A stretch of DNA of 64,000 nucleotides from Nostoc sp. UCD121 (GTDB lineage Bacteria; Cyanobacteriota; Cyanobacteriia; Cyanobacteriales; Nostocaceae). Position 1 is the stretch's first letter, and each line of letters opens with the position of its first letter. The notes beneath the pieces are model-generated. The model saw nothing but the letters and a program-made list of their open reading frames with translations. It ran no database searches and had not been told where the DNA came from. Below are positions 30,151-39,685 of the stretch, piece by piece. A program made the position numbers and the translations under genes. Where the stretch lies: positions 19,893 to 83,892 of the forward strand of contig NZ_JACKZS010000009.1 in NCBI RefSeq assembly GCF_014222285.1, in the 5' to 3' direction.

Positions 30151-30402
30151 GTTGAACCTTTGAGCTTCGTCGTCGAACCTTTGAGCTTCGTCGTTGAATC
30201 TTTAAGCTTCATCGTTAAACCTTTAAGCTTCATCGTTAAACCTTTGAGCTTCATCGTTAAACCTTTTAGCTTCATCGTTAAACCTTTGAGCTTCATCGTT
30301 AAACCTTTGAGCTTCGTCGTTGAACCTTTTAGCTTCATTGTTGAACCTTTTAGCTTCATCGTTGAACCTTTTAGCTTCGTCGTTGAACCTCTGAGCTTTA
30401 AA
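30151..30402. repeat. 21-bp minisatellite, 12 units
   Basis: Twelve consecutive units of consensus GTTrAACCTTTkAGCTTCrTC, the last one degenerate. The period is a multiple of three and without stops, so both strands are open. The minus strand would give (KLKGLTM)n over 30135-30359 and the plus strand (SFIVKPL)n running on to 30537. Neither frame has a ribosome site or non-repetitive body, so I treat it as non-coding. It lies between the PiT gene start and the dehydrogenase gene end. Confidence 0.9.
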
Positions 30403-30442
30403 ATTCTAGTTTTAACACTCGCCCATCTCCCTCATCTTCCTT

Positions 30443-31489
30443 TTACGGATAAATTAAGATTTTATAAGTATCCGGTGTGGGTGCGATCGCTTGCTCAACA
30501 GCTGCTGATAAATCTTTTAATGGATAGCGATCGCTAATCAACGCTTTTACATCGATTCGCTGATTAAATACAATATCGGCTGATAGATTCTGAAGCCTAT
30601 AAGAGGAACTGTAACTGCCTATTAAGTCAATTTCCCGACGGTAGAGAATATTGGGGTTGATAGGAATTTCCAACTCATCAGGAAATTCGGCGAAAAATAA
30701 GATTTTACCGCCTTTGCGAGTACTATCAAGTGCTTGAAAGAAAGCTTTTTCACTCGGAACCGCCAGCAAAGTAACATCAACACCTAGTCCACCAGTGAGC
30801 GCATGGATTTTTGCTGTTAAATCGGGATCGCGAGCATCAAAAGCCGCTTCTGCACCGACACTCAAGGCTTTATCAATTCTAGAAGGTAGTAAATCGGTAG
30901 CGATCGCTTTAGCTCCGAAATACTTCACCAACATGATAAACATTAACCCAATGGGCCCAGCACCAGTAACTAATACAGTTTGTCCTGGAGCAATTTGAGC
31001 TTTTCTCACCGCCTTCAAACAGCAGTTAGTTGGTTCTACAAAACTTGCTTCTTCAAAGCTGATGTTATCCGGGATGGGAATCAACCCACCATTTTCCACA
31101 ATATGTCCAGGAACTTTGACATAATCAGCAAAACCGCCGCCACTGGCGTTAAAGCCTGCGGTAGTGGAGATGTTTTTGTAAACATCGCACATAGAGAAAT
31201 TATCATTTAGGCAGTAGGCGCAACGCATACAAGGGATGTGGTGCATCACTGCTACCCGTTGTCCAACTTGCCAACCTTTGACATTATTGCCTATTGCTGC
31301 GATCGTGCCGGCAGTTTCATGCCCAAAAATGCGCGGCGGTTCATACAGTGGATAACGAATTTTCTTAATATCTGACTGACACAATCCCACAACCCGCACC
31401 TGTACCAGCACTTCATCTGGTTCCACGGTTGGAACTGGGATATCTTCGTAAGACAGTTGATTAACGCCTCTAAATACCTGTGCTTTCAC
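30443..31489 (-). CDS. Zinc-dependent medium-chain dehydrogenase (sorbitol/threonine dehydrogenase type)
   Basis: NAD(P)-dependent alcohol or polyol dehydrogenase, 348 residues. The catalytic zinc region has GLCQSDIKK (Cys near 37) and GHETAG (near 57). The structural zinc loop is CMRCAYCLNDNFSMC (near 91-105). The Rossmann motif VTGAGPIGLMFIM lies near 175. Length and motif order are canonical for MDR enzymes. It is a single gene next to the 21-bp array. The exact substrate cannot be told from the sequence. Confidence 0.9.
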   Translation of the reverse strand: MKAQVFRGVNQLSYEDIPVPTVEPDEVLVQVRVVGLCQSDIKKIRYPLYEPPRIFGHETAGTIAAIGNNVKGWQVGQRVAVMHHIPCMRCAYCLNDNFSMCDVYKNISTTAGFNASGGGFADYVKVPGHIVENGGLIPIPDNISFEEASFVEPTNCCLKAVRKAQIAPGQTVLVTGAGPIGLMFIMLVKYFGAKAIATDLLPSRIDKALSVGAEAAFDARDPDLTAKIHALTGGLGVDVTLLAVPSEKAFFQALDSTRKGGKILFFAEFPDELEIPINPNILYRREIDLIGSYSSSYRLQNLSADIVFNQRIDVKALISDRYPLKDLSAAVEQAIAPTPDTYKILIYP

Positions 31490-31717
31490 GCTGGTTTTTC
31501 CCCACTCAACGATACTAGATGTAACATTAGTGGTGAACTTTAAGCTATCAGATTTGAGATTTCTGTGTTTTAGCTCGATAGAATTTTACGGGTGCATATC
31601 AGTATTTCTTTGCTGACTAAATCAAATAGCTTTTTAAGAGATAAGGGCGTGTTACGGCTTACGTAACGCTGTATTATTTTTAAATATTTTCTCAATATTT
31701 TCTCCGAGAAGCTAGCA

Positions 31718-32224
31718 ATGACTATTCGCCATGCGACTGAAACTGATTTACCTGCAATTGTGGCAATTTATAATGCTGCAATTCCTAGCCGCATGGCAAC
31801 TGCTGATTTAGAGCCAATATCTGTAGAAAGTCGCCTTCTTTGGTTTAAGGCGCGATCGCCTTCACAACGGCCACTTTGGGTAATCGAAGTGGAGGGAGTA
31901 ATTGCTGGATGGCTTAGTTTCCAACCCTTTTATGGGCGGCCCGCCTATAATAAGACTGCCGAAATTAGTATTTATATAGCCCCTCAATTTCATCGCTGTG
32001 GTTTGGGACGACAACTATTAGGACAAGCAATTAGCGAAAGCCGTAGTTTGGGTTTAAATACCCTGTTAGGCTTCATCTTTGCCCACAATCAGCCCAGTTT
32101 AAACCTTTTTGAAACATTTGGTTTTCAATCTTGGGGACATTTACCTAAAGTTGCCGAAATTGACACCGTTGAACGAGATTTAGTAATCATGGGACTGAAA
32201 ATTATTGACATTCCCACAGATTAA
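31718..32224 (+). CDS. GNAT N-acetyltransferase (phosphinothricin-acetyltransferase-like)
   Basis: Acetyl-CoA-dependent N-acetyltransferase of 168 residues. It begins MTIRHATETDLPAIVAIYNAA, typical of the Bar/Pat and YncA subgroup. The acetyl-CoA-binding motif A is EISIYIAPQFHRCGLGRQLL near residue 90, and motif B is SLNLFETFGFQSWG near 130. Family members act on methionine sulfoximine/sulfone-like amines or other small amines; the physiological substrate here is not known. Divergent from the dehydrogenase. Confidence 0.9.
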   Translation: MTIRHATETDLPAIVAIYNAAIPSRMATADLEPISVESRLLWFKARSPSQRPLWVIEVEGVIAGWLSFQPFYGRPAYNKTAEISIYIAPQFHRCGLGRQLLGQAISESRSLGLNTLLGFIFAHNQPSLNLFETFGFQSWGHLPKVAEIDTVERDLVIMGLKIIDIPTD

Positions 32225-32317
32225 AACCGTAAACTGTCAATGATTGTGTGATCGCTGCAATTATTTACCAGAGTAAGCAAATTTAGAGACACAAGATTTT
32301 GCATCTTTAAATATTTC

Positions 32318-33787
32318 TTAACAACGCTGCAACTGCGTTAACAACACAACAATTTCATCAATAGCCTGACGCAGAATGGTTGCAGGTTGCTCCGATTGAT
32401 TCACGATAATGCTAAAAACTAACGGTTCATACTTCGGCGCATTCATATATCCAGATAGAGAAACTACACCCGTTAATGTACCTGTTTTTGCTTGCACAAT
32501 GCCCTCAGCAGATGTGTTTTGAAAGCGCCCTTTTAAGGTTCCAATTTTACCTGCTACGGGTAAAGATGCACGATACACATATCCTGCTGGTGTTCTTGCC
32601 ATCCCTCGCAAAGTTTGTACAAAAGCTTCTGGTGTCGCTAAGTTCCGACGTGATAAACCTGAACCATCTATTAAAATATAATTTGCTGGATCAACCCCCA
32701 ATTTAGTTAAACTCGCTTTGACAGCTTCTAAACCAACATCAACGCTAGTTTTAGTTTTCACTCTGGGTTTTTCCCCAGCTAATGCTCTCAATAGTGCCTC
32801 AGCATAAAGATTATTACTATTCTGAAGAGTTTCCATTAATAATTCAGATAAAGGTGGTGACTCTACAAAAGCTATTTCCTCTTGATGAACACCACCAGTT
32901 ACCACTAATGTTTGTCCCAAAGGAATTTTTTCTGTTGCCAAAGCAGCACGGAAGCGTCGTAAGAAGTAATAATTAGGGTCGATTACAGGCAAATCTATTA
33001 AAGACGGTTCAGAATTTGTTGTTAGTTGTCCTTGAATTCGTAATGCTGTTCCTGATAATTCGCGGGTAATATTGACGTAAGTTGGTTGATTTTGGGCAAC
33101 CGTTATTGACTGATTAATTGTCCGCCACTGTTTCGCCTCGCCAGGATCAATCCACACGACTTGTAAGGATTTACCTACAGCCTGCGGTACAAGTTTTAAG
33201 CTAAAAATATTTTGATTGAGAATAAAGCTGCTGACTGGTGCGCCATAGTCTGACTGCACATCTTCCCATTGCCAGGTGGGGTTAACAATGTCTCCTTGAA
33301 TATAACTATCATCAGCTATCAATCTCTGAATTTGAGTAATACCTTTCTGTTTTAGCTGCTGTGCTAATGTTTGCAGTTGAGTATCACTTAAGCTGGGATC
33401 TCCCCTACCGACAACACGTAAAACACCGTTGCCATTCTGATAAATAGAGGTGCGAATCCGAAAATTAGCACCCAATTGCTGCAATGCAGCTGCTGTTGTC
33501 AACAATTTGAGGTTAGAGGCGGGAATAAAATATTTTTGAGCATCCCGACTGTAAAGAGTTTGCCCACTTGACAGGGGTTGCACTAAAATTCCCCAGCGCA
33601 CCCGACTAAATAAAGGACGATTGATTACAGCATCTATAGCTGTTCCCAGTTGGGTAGAGCAAATTGATTTTGTACTGGTTGTTGGTGCGACTTGGGTTTG
33701 TGCTTTCGCAATAGAACTAAATCCTATCTGGCTAGTCAAGAATATTAACAAAACACCCAGTGGTTGATTGAAAGTCTTAAGTCTCAC
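32318..33787 (-). CDS. dacB: D-alanyl-D-alanine carboxypeptidase/endopeptidase (PBP4, S13 family)
   Basis: Periplasmic low-molecular-mass penicillin-binding protein that trims and cuts peptidoglycan cross-links. The start is taken as GTG at 33787 (AGGA six bases upstream); the neighbouring TTG at 33790 is the alternative. The 489 residues have a signal peptide ending near AKAQT (about residue 31). The catalytic S-x-x-K is in PASNLKLLTTAA near 91, the SxN motif in NSNNLYAEALLR near 325, and KTG in VQAKTGTLTGV near 440. The long insert between SxxK and SxN is characteristic of S13. Confidence 0.93.
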   Translation of the reverse strand: MRLKTFNQPLGVLLIFLTSQIGFSSIAKAQTQVAPTTSTKSICSTQLGTAIDAVINRPLFSRVRWGILVQPLSSGQTLYSRDAQKYFIPASNLKLLTTAAALQQLGANFRIRTSIYQNGNGVLRVVGRGDPSLSDTQLQTLAQQLKQKGITQIQRLIADDSYIQGDIVNPTWQWEDVQSDYGAPVSSFILNQNIFSLKLVPQAVGKSLQVVWIDPGEAKQWRTINQSITVAQNQPTYVNITRELSGTALRIQGQLTTNSEPSLIDLPVIDPNYYFLRRFRAALATEKIPLGQTLVVTGGVHQEEIAFVESPPLSELLMETLQNSNNLYAEALLRALAGEKPRVKTKTSVDVGLEAVKASLTKLGVDPANYILIDGSGLSRRNLATPEAFVQTLRGMARTPAGYVYRASLPVAGKIGTLKGRFQNTSAEGIVQAKTGTLTGVVSLSGYMNAPKYEPLVFSIIVNQSEQPATILRQAIDEIVVLLTQLQRC

Positions 33788-33909
33788 CAATTTTCCTTAT
33801 CCCAAAGATAGATATTTTTAGTTTGCCAACAACTTCTTTCCGGAGAGAGAAGAATTGGCTCAGTAAAGTTACTTAATTAGTATAAGGAAGATGTTCATAC
33901 GTTTCACAC

Positions 33910-33945
33910 ATGGGCGATGTCTACGACGGGCTGCGCCTACGCACA
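33910..33945. repeat. Dispersed repeat GATGTCTACGACGGGCTGCG
   Basis: The motif GTCTACGACGGGCTGCGCC with TACGCAC is a common Nostoc interspersed repeat. Variants occur at 14795-14815 (CGTCGTAGACATCGC, inverted) and at 25080-25105 (ACGGTGGGCTACCCCTACGC). It sits 10 bp before the start codon of the next gene and probably contains or displaces its leader. Confidence 0.5.
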
Positions 33946-33955
33946 AACATAATTT

Positions 33956-34618
33956 ATGGGACTACAAAATAGAAACGTAAGTCAACCTGCATATACAGAA
34001 ATACGAAATCGAGGCAATGGTGTGAGTACATTTTTATCTGGTGTAGCTGTATTACTCTCTACTTTGGCTTTGGGATGTAGCGGCTATGTAGCTTATGAAG
34101 TTTTCACGTTGCGGCAGACACTAAATGCTAGTAATACAGTCAGCAACACCATTCCCACTCAAGTGCCAAGCCCTACAGCTACAACTTCTCCACAAGCAAC
34201 GATCTCACCATCCCCAACTAGTGCTACAACATCAGCAATTAGCCCTGGTCAATTTGTGCAGCCTGCTTTTGGCAAAAAGGCAGAAGTTGAGTTACTTTCA
34301 GCAAAGCGAATTAAAGATCCAGAAACTGGAAACCGTGATGTGGTAAATCTGCAAATGCGGATTCGTCGCCTTGCCACAGACGGAATTGTTGGTGATATTA
34401 TATCGGTGGCTAGTACAACAGCCCGTAATGTTGAGACTAGCGTAACCTACAAAGGAGTTGCTCTCAATCGCTCAACAGGAAGCGTTTCTTTGTTTCAAGT
34501 ACGCCCACAAGCCTCCGCAGATGCTTATATCTGGCTAAGAGTTCCCGATGGCGTTAATAACTTGGACATTTTTGTGCCAGATACAGCCGCATTTAAAAAT
34601 GTACCAATTTCTAATTAG
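33956..34618 (+). CDS. Membrane-anchored hypothetical protein
   Basis: Unrecognised; 220 residues. A short cytoplasmic N-terminus is followed by one hydrophobic helix (about 24-48, FLSGVAVLLSTLALGCSGYV). A Ser/Thr/Pro linker covers about 60-95. A soluble domain (about 98-220), probably extracytoplasmic, begins FVQPAFGKKAEVELLSAKRI and is predicted mainly beta (VVNLQMRIRRL, VTYKGVALN). It may be a beta-sandwich interaction domain. There are no catalytic motifs. The gene stands alone between dacB (divergent) and a TerB-like gene (convergent). Confidence 0.75.
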   Translation: MGLQNRNVSQPAYTEIRNRGNGVSTFLSGVAVLLSTLALGCSGYVAYEVFTLRQTLNASNTVSNTIPTQVPSPTATTSPQATISPSPTSATTSAISPGQFVQPAFGKKAEVELLSAKRIKDPETGNRDVVNLQMRIRRLATDGIVGDIISVASTTARNVETSVTYKGVALNRSTGSVSLFQVRPQASADAYIWLRVPDGVNNLDIFVPDTAAFKNVPISN

Positions 34619-34649
34619 TGGTGTATGGAATTAATTTTGATAAAGCGCA

Positions 34650-34682
34650 AGATTCCCAACTTCTTTATGAAGTCAGGAATCT
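34650..34682 (+). terminator. Hairpin after the membrane-anchored protein gene
   Basis: AGATTCCCAACTTC and GAAGTCAGGAATCT form an imperfect stem (one mismatch) 32 bp past the stop. It is a degenerate copy of the palindrome at 25519-25553. Confidence 0.45.
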
Positions 34683-34775
34683 GAACAACTCAACTCAAAC
34701 AAAATTATTTTTTACTCTAAATTAGCAACCCCAAATTAACGATGGTAGATGCTTGAGGCTGTAATTGAAAAAGGA

Positions 34776-35234
34776 TTACTCCTCTTCCTCTTCATCTTCT
34801 CCGAACACTGCGTCTATCAGTTCTTGTGCCCGCTCGTCTGAAATCTTTAAGGCTTCTTGAAGTTCAGAGATATAATCTTGTTCAGCTTCGGGTACTTCTT
34901 CATCAATCCCCACAACTAAGATAGCTGTGATATATGCAGCTTCCCGATAACCTCTATTGGGCAATGATTCGATGGACTGGGCAATTAAATCTTCTGGTTC
35001 TTCTTCTTCAATCAAGCTGACGACTTTTTCTGTCAATTCTTCAAAGTCTTCTTCAGAGTAATCTTCAAATAAGTCAACCCGACCGAGAAATTCACTTAAA
35101 GCATATTCTTCGGTTGAAGAAATACCTTCACCATCAGCAGCAGCGGAAAAAAGTCCAAGGATTGCGATCGCAACTTCTGGTTCTAAAGCAACTGAACTAA
35201 CACTACGGCCTTTGGGCAACTTGCGTTTAGACAT
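34776..35234 (-). CDS. TerB-like acidic protein
   Basis: Small, strongly acidic, all-helical protein of 152 residues, ending in FGEDEEEEE. Residues 17-145 resemble the TerB/DjlA-N tellurite-resistance fold: a first helix with IAILGLFSAAADGE, a central helix pair, and a final YITAILVVGIDEEV region in which acidic residues follow helices as in TerB metal sites. The start is ATG at 35234 with a basic first ten residues. Members are widespread in cyanobacteria; the function is not established. The gene stands alone, 170 bp from the ilvB end. Confidence 0.65.
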   Translation of the reverse strand: MSKRKLPKGRSVSSVALEPEVAIAILGLFSAAADGEGISSTEEYALSEFLGRVDLFEDYSEEDFEELTEKVVSLIEEEEPEDLIAQSIESLPNRGYREAAYITAILVVGIDEEVPEAEQDYISELQEALKISDERAQELIDAVFGEDEEEEE

Positions 35235-35342
35235 AATTATCCTCTAAAAGTTACGTGATATTTCAGGAAGTAAAATGCTTCCTAAAATTTAGGATTCCCA
35301 AAAGAATGGAGAAAAATACATTGGTATAAATATTTCTTCATA

Positions 35343-35374
35343 AAAAATACGCAGAGAGCCATCCCTCTGCGTAT
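35343..35374 (-). terminator. Rho-independent terminator of ilvB
   Basis: On the minus strand ATACGCAGAG...CTCTGCGTAT (10-bp stem, seven-base loop) is followed by TTTTTTATG, 29 bp past the ilvB stop codon. Confidence 0.8.
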
Positions 35375-35402
35375 AAAAAAACTATTTAATTCTCAAAAAG
35401 CG

Positions 35403-37322
35403 TTACAACTTTGTCCCACACTCAGCGCAGAAGTTGTGGTTAGGAGCATTTTTGGCATTGCAGTTACTACAATAAACTGGCTCTGCTGCTGCTTTGGGCG
35501 ATTGCTTCTGCAAGCCGACCATTTGAGCGTTGCTCTTACCAGGGACTACCATTGGATAGCAGTTTTCGTCTCTGGTGACGTGGACATTTAAGATTACTGG
35601 CCCTTTGTGTGCCAGCATTTCGGCGATCGCATCTTTTAATTGACTGCGATCGCTAATTACCATGCCTTTAATGCCATAAGCTTTTGCCAATAATTCTACG
35701 TCTGGCATCCCTACTTCCATGTCGGAGCATGAGTAGCGTTCACCATAGAAGGCTTGCTGCCACTGGCGCACCATCCCTTGCCAGCCGTTATTGATAATTA
35801 TTGTCTTGACATTTATTCCATACTGTGAAATTGTTCCTAGTTCCTGCAAACACATTTGGAAACTAGCATCACCACTAATACAGATGACTTCTTCATCAGG
35901 AAACGCCACTTTCGCGCCCATTGCCGCAGGTAAGCCAAAACCCATCGTTCCCAAACCAGCACTAGAAATCCAGCGCCTTGGGCCATTCTTCAGGAATTGT
36001 GCTGCCCACATTTGATGTTGTCCGACATCTGTGGTGTAGAAAGCATTGGGTGCTTGGCTATTGACTTCTACAATCACTTCTTGGGGTGAAATGCTGTCGG
36101 GATGGTGCGGCACGATTAGAGGATACTCATCGCGCCAACGGTTGACTAGATTCAGCCATTCTTGGTTTTGATTAGGTGTAGCCTTTACGCCTGTTTCTTT
36201 GCAGCGACGCAACAAGTCTACTAACACATTCCGCACATCGCCGACGATGGGCACTTCGGGAACGCGGTTTTTGCCGACTTCTGCAGGATCGATGTCGATG
36301 TGAATTACTTTCGCGCGGGAGGCGAATTCGTCTAACTTGCCTGTAACGCGATCGTCAAATCTAGCACCAACGCAAATCAGCAAGTCACAATCACTAACAG
36401 CGAAGTTAGCGTAAGCTGTGCCGTGCATCCCCAACATTCCCAAAGCGAGGGGATGATGTTCGTCAAATGCACCGATCCCCATTAAGGTTGTGGTGACAGG
36501 GATGTTGAATAATTCAGCTAGCTCTTTGATTTCTTCATGGGCACTAGCTGAGATCGCACCACCACCGATATACAGTAGAGGACGGCGACTTTCAGTAATC
36601 AACTGAATCGCAGCGTTGATTTGTCGGGGATTCCCCTTTACCGTGGGACGATAACCGCGTAATTTTGCTGAACCTGGTTTCACAGGTACATAGTCAAATT
36701 CTTCTAAAGCTACATCCTTGGGCACATCAATCAAAACGGGCCCCGGTCGGCCACTGCTAGCGATGTGGAAGGCTTCGGCGACAATTCGCGCCATATCTTT
36801 GGGGTCACGCACTACATAAGAGTGCTTGACGATGGGTAACGTAATTCCGTAAATATCGGTTTCCTGAAACGCATCTGTACCGATAGACGGCCGTGCTACC
36901 TGCCCCGTGACTATAATCATCGGGATTGAATCCATGTAGGCGGTGGCGATCCCTGTCACCAAGTTAGTTGCTCCTGGGCCAGAAGTGCCAAAGCATACTC
37001 CTACCTTCCCAGTTGCACGGGCGTAACCGTCTGCGGCGTGGGCTGCGCCTTGTTCGTGTCTCACGAGAATGTGCTTCATAGCACCAGTCGCTTCCACTTT
37101 ATACAGGTCGTCGTAAATTGGTAGAATTGCTCCACCAGGATAACCAAAAATATAATCAACGCCGTGGCGATGAAGGCTGTCAAGCAAAGCAAAACCGCCA
37201 GATGCACGTTTGGGCAAGATTGGCGGGCTAGAAGCACGAGACTGTTTGTGATTCTCAGTTTGTGGGAGACTAATTTGGGAGAGCGATTCTCCTGCGGAGA
37301 CACTTCGTGAACGCACGGTCAA
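35403..37322 (-). CDS. ilvB: Acetolactate synthase large subunit with C-terminal zinc ribbon
   Basis: ThDP enzyme that makes acetolactate or acetohydroxybutyrate for Val, Leu and Ile. The 639 residues include the N-terminal ThDP domain ([14 protein letters not shown] near 58, catalytic Glu in [17 protein letters not shown] near 87), a FAD domain, and the C-terminal ThDP site ([12 protein letters not shown] near 484 and the following IINNG). The last 22 residues are a CxxC-x10-CxxC zinc ribbon (Cys 618, 621, 632, 635), beyond the usual end of the enzyme. The start is non-ATG (TTG 37322 or GTG 37316) inside a dispersed repeat, so the N-terminus is uncertain. Confidence 0.95.
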   Translation of the reverse strand: MTVRSRSVSAGESLSQISLPQTENHKQSRASSPPILPKRASGGFALLDSLHRHGVDYIFGYPGGAILPIYDDLYKVEATGAMKHILVRHEQGAAHAADGYARATGKVGVCFGTSGPGATNLVTGIATAYMDSIPMIIVTGQVARPSIGTDAFQETDIYGITLPIVKHSYVVRDPKDMARIVAEAFHIASSGRPGPVLIDVPKDVALEEFDYVPVKPGSAKLRGYRPTVKGNPRQINAAIQLITESRRPLLYIGGGAISASAHEEIKELAELFNIPVTTTLMGIGAFDEHHPLALGMLGMHGTAYANFAVSDCDLLICVGARFDDRVTGKLDEFASRAKVIHIDIDPAEVGKNRVPEVPIVGDVRNVLVDLLRRCKETGVKATPNQNQEWLNLVNRWRDEYPLIVPHHPDSISPQEVIVEVNSQAPNAFYTTDVGQHQMWAAQFLKNGPRRWISSAGLGTMGFGLPAAMGAKVAFPDEEVICISGDASFQMCLQELGTISQYGINVKTIIINNGWQGMVRQWQQAFYGERYSCSDMEVGMPDVELLAKAYGIKGMVISDRSQLKDAIAEMLAHKGPVILNVHVTRDENCYPMVVPGKSNAQMVGLQKQSPKAAAEPVYCSNCNAKNAPNHNFCAECGTKL

Positions 37323-37447
37323 ACCTCAGACTATAGCTAAAGTTAATGCTGGATTCTGTATTTAAGATTTCATTTTAGTTGAAAACTTCAATCAAAACCT
37401 TATTAATTTTTATATTAAATATAAATCTAGATTATTAGCCTACATAA

Positions 37448-38710
37448 TTAAAGTACGTCTTGCAAGACTTTGCGGGTATTTTGCCAAGCCCAAACACCGA
37501 CAACTACGACAACAACACTCATCGCTACAAGCACAGTTCGTAAACCCAGAGCATCAGTTAAGGGCCCAGTAATTGCCAGGGGTAACGCCAGGGCAATGTT
37601 GACGGCATGATTTTGAAAGCCAAACACTTTACCGTGCATGGTAGACGGTGTTTGTTGTTGAATTAAAGTTTGCATGGGTACGCCAATTAGGGCAGCACCT
37701 ACACCCAAAACTGCACAGAGTCCTAGCGCCAGTAATAAGTTGTGCGTAAAAGTGAACACCCCTAAGACTACTGCCATCATCAAAAAACCAATTAAAGGTA
37801 AAGGTTTTTGATGCAATTTATCACCCCAGTGGCCTAAAATCGCCGCACCAAATACCATACCCACCCCTGCTGCTGCCAAGAAAAATCCAAACTGTTTTTC
37901 TTTTAAACCAAATTCCTCGGCTAATTGAATTGTCAGCACCGTTAAGGCTGCAAACACACAATATAAGGTTGTCAGTTGCAGCATGGCATTCAATATCAAA
38001 CGATTTTTTTTGAGATAGCGCAGGCTTTCAGTGAATTCAGCCCAAGGGTTATTTAATGCTCGATGTTCCTGTTGGGGTTTGTGTTCTTTGAACTTAATTG
38101 GCTGCATGATCGCAGCCGATAATATGTATAATCCACCAACTACAATCTCTTGACCGTATTCTTCTCCCATCAAGCTTTTCGCCAAACTCAAAATCGGCTC
38201 TCCGATAGCAAAGCCAACAATTAAAGCTCCCATCATTGTGCTGCTAAACAGCGCATTGGCTGCTAACAAATTTTCTCGTTTCACCAACAGGGGAATGGCT
38301 GCTTGCTCGGCTGGTGCAAAAAACTGCGTCACCGTGGAGATAGCAAAAGTCAGGATTAATAGAATCAGAAACTGTCTTGGCAAAAGGGGAAGACACAGCG
38401 TTAATATTCCCCGCACAATGTCTGAGCCAACCATGATAAGTTTTTTTGGCAAGCGATCAACAAAGATACCACCAGCAGAGCCGAACAAAATTGCTGGTAT
38501 TGTAAAGGACAGCATCAAAGTTGAGTACATTGAGTTTTGTGCCAACCCAGGAAGCGGTGAATAGTTCTCCAGGAGAGCAATCATCAAAACGAAGAAAACC
38601 TTATCTGCTAACTGGGACACCAGTTGCCCAATCCACAAAAGCATAAAACCACGGTTTTTTAGCAGTGCGCCAAACCCGTTATTAACAGCAGCTGGTTCAG
38701 TTGGAAACAT
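37448..38710 (-). CDS. Major facilitator superfamily transporter
   Basis: Plasma-membrane carrier of 420 residues with about 12 hydrophobic helices. It has the enterobactin-exporter-like signature of the MFS_3 group: GFMLLWIGQLVSQLADKVF near the start and FVDRLPKKLIMVGSDIVRG near residue 86, the family's loop-2 motif. A helix break near 205-225 contains polar residues between the two halves. Drug or siderophore efflux is usual in the family; the substrate here is unknown. ATG at 38710. Confidence 0.85.
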   Translation of the reverse strand: MFPTEPAAVNNGFGALLKNRGFMLLWIGQLVSQLADKVFFVLMIALLENYSPLPGLAQNSMYSTLMLSFTIPAILFGSAGGIFVDRLPKKLIMVGSDIVRGILTLCLPLLPRQFLILLILTFAISTVTQFFAPAEQAAIPLLVKRENLLAANALFSSTMMGALIVGFAIGEPILSLAKSLMGEEYGQEIVVGGLYILSAAIMQPIKFKEHKPQQEHRALNNPWAEFTESLRYLKKNRLILNAMLQLTTLYCVFAALTVLTIQLAEEFGLKEKQFGFFLAAAGVGMVFGAAILGHWGDKLHQKPLPLIGFLMMAVVLGVFTFTHNLLLALGLCAVLGVGAALIGVPMQTLIQQQTPSTMHGKVFGFQNHAVNIALALPLAITGPLTDALGLRTVLVAMSVVVVVVGVWAWQNTRKVLQDVL

Positions 38711-38806
38711 TAGATACTTTCTTTAGGTAGATAGGGAGTGGGGAGTCGAGGAACTAATGACCAATGACTAATGACTAACTCCTGTTTACTTACTCCATTG
38801 TCCGGA

Positions 38807-39376
38807 TTAATTTGCTTCATAGTGTTTTAACAGCATAAGCAAAAAATCAGTTGCTGTCAGACGACCTTTGGGTGGATAAATTTCAATGGATGAATCTACC
38901 CAGCAACCTTGTACAATTTGGGGCGATCGCCAGATGGACAAATGATCAACTGCTGGCTCTGCATAAAAGTTATTTTGCCCACAACCTAGCAAACAAGAAC
39001 TCCAATGGGTGAAATAATCATGACTCATCCGGTGAATAGGGAAATTACCCTGTAGCGGTACTCCCCATCCATCTATAGCAATAAACGCTTTGACACGACC
39101 ACCCAAGAGTTGCCACAAATGCGCCGCTCCGATTGCCCCAACTACGCCAGCACTAAAGCTAATGAATATAATTGGTGATTCTAGAGAGTTGATGAGGCGA
39201 ACGCGCAAAAACTGCAAAATCTGCAAAGCTGACAAACTCGAAAAATCCTTACCCGGAAAAACCAGTATATTAACTTTATTTTCAGGAATTGAGCCATTAT
39301 AAATATCTAAGCATCCTGATATAAAGGATTGGGTCAAGGCTGGATCGTGCATTCCAGGGCAAATAATGATGTTCAT
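38807..39376 (-). CDS. Alpha/beta-hydrolase-like protein
   Basis: Unknown function, 189 residues. The N-terminus MNIIICPGMHDP is a beta strand plus oxyanion-type loop. The nucleophile elbow reads FISFSAGVVGA (Ser near residue 74, G-x-S-x-G-like with F in place of the first Gly). A C-terminal His occurs in VDHLSIW near 145. This is consistent with a small serine hydrolase, but the acid residue is not obvious. There is no signal peptide. Divergent from the fluoride operon. Confidence 0.6.
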   Translation of the reverse strand: MNIIICPGMHDPALTQSFISGCLDIYNGSIPENKVNILVFPGKDFSSLSALQILQFLRVRLINSLESPIIFISFSAGVVGAIGAAHLWQLLGGRVKAFIAIDGWGVPLQGNFPIHRMSHDYFTHWSSCLLGCGQNNFYAEPAVDHLSIWRSPQIVQGCWVDSSIEIYPPKGRLTATDFLLMLLKHYEAN

Positions 39377-39481
39377 CTGTTGACAGTTGGCAGTTGACAG
39401 TCAACTTTTTAGCACAAATCTTATTAGTGGGATAGGTTCTTGATTTGCAGTTCCAAACACTCACCTATGCTCCAAGACTGA

Positions 39482-39508
39482 TTGTGCCAGTTGCGTAAAT
39501 GCTATAAA
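39482..39508 (+). promoter_or_regulatory. Putative promoter of the fluoride operon
   Basis: TTGTGC (39482-39487), 15-bp spacer, TATAAA (39503-39508). The expected start near 39515 falls exactly at the front of the aptamer. Confidence 0.45.
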
Positions 39509-39516
39509 GTAATCGT

Positions 39517-39619
39517 AAGGCGATGGAGCTCGCCACAACCGCCTAATCAAGCTTATAAACTTACACTTGAAAAAAAGGCTGATGGCTCCTATTCTTCTGG
39601 CTTGCTGAGGAAGAATAGG
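39517..39619 (+). promoter_or_regulatory. Fluoride riboswitch (crcB motif) with expression-platform hairpin
   Basis: GGCGATGGAGCTCGCC (39519-39534) is the P1 hairpin with the conserved GATG loop. ACAACCGCC and GGCTGATGGCTCCTA (39578-39592) supply the conserved downstream strand, and GGAGC pairs with GCTCC as the pseudoknot. TCAAG/CTTGA closes the variable stem. The pattern agrees with the known crcB aptamer. An alternative hairpin, CCTATTCTTC/GAAGAATAGG (39588-39619), overlaps the pseudoknot strand and would be the OFF structure, disfavoured when fluoride binds. The controlled genes are the antiporter and crcB downstream. Confidence 0.85.
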
Positions 39620-39685
39620 GTTATTTGCTGAAAACTTCCGTTAGCAAGTCACGCTTGCCCATTTAATTATTTTGGAAATTGCGTG

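Noticed and set aside
30135..30537. Repetitive ORFs on both strands (KLKG and SFIV repeats)
   Set aside because: Open only because the 21-bp repeat is a multiple of three without stops; the plus-strand frame then runs antisense into the dehydrogenase gene.
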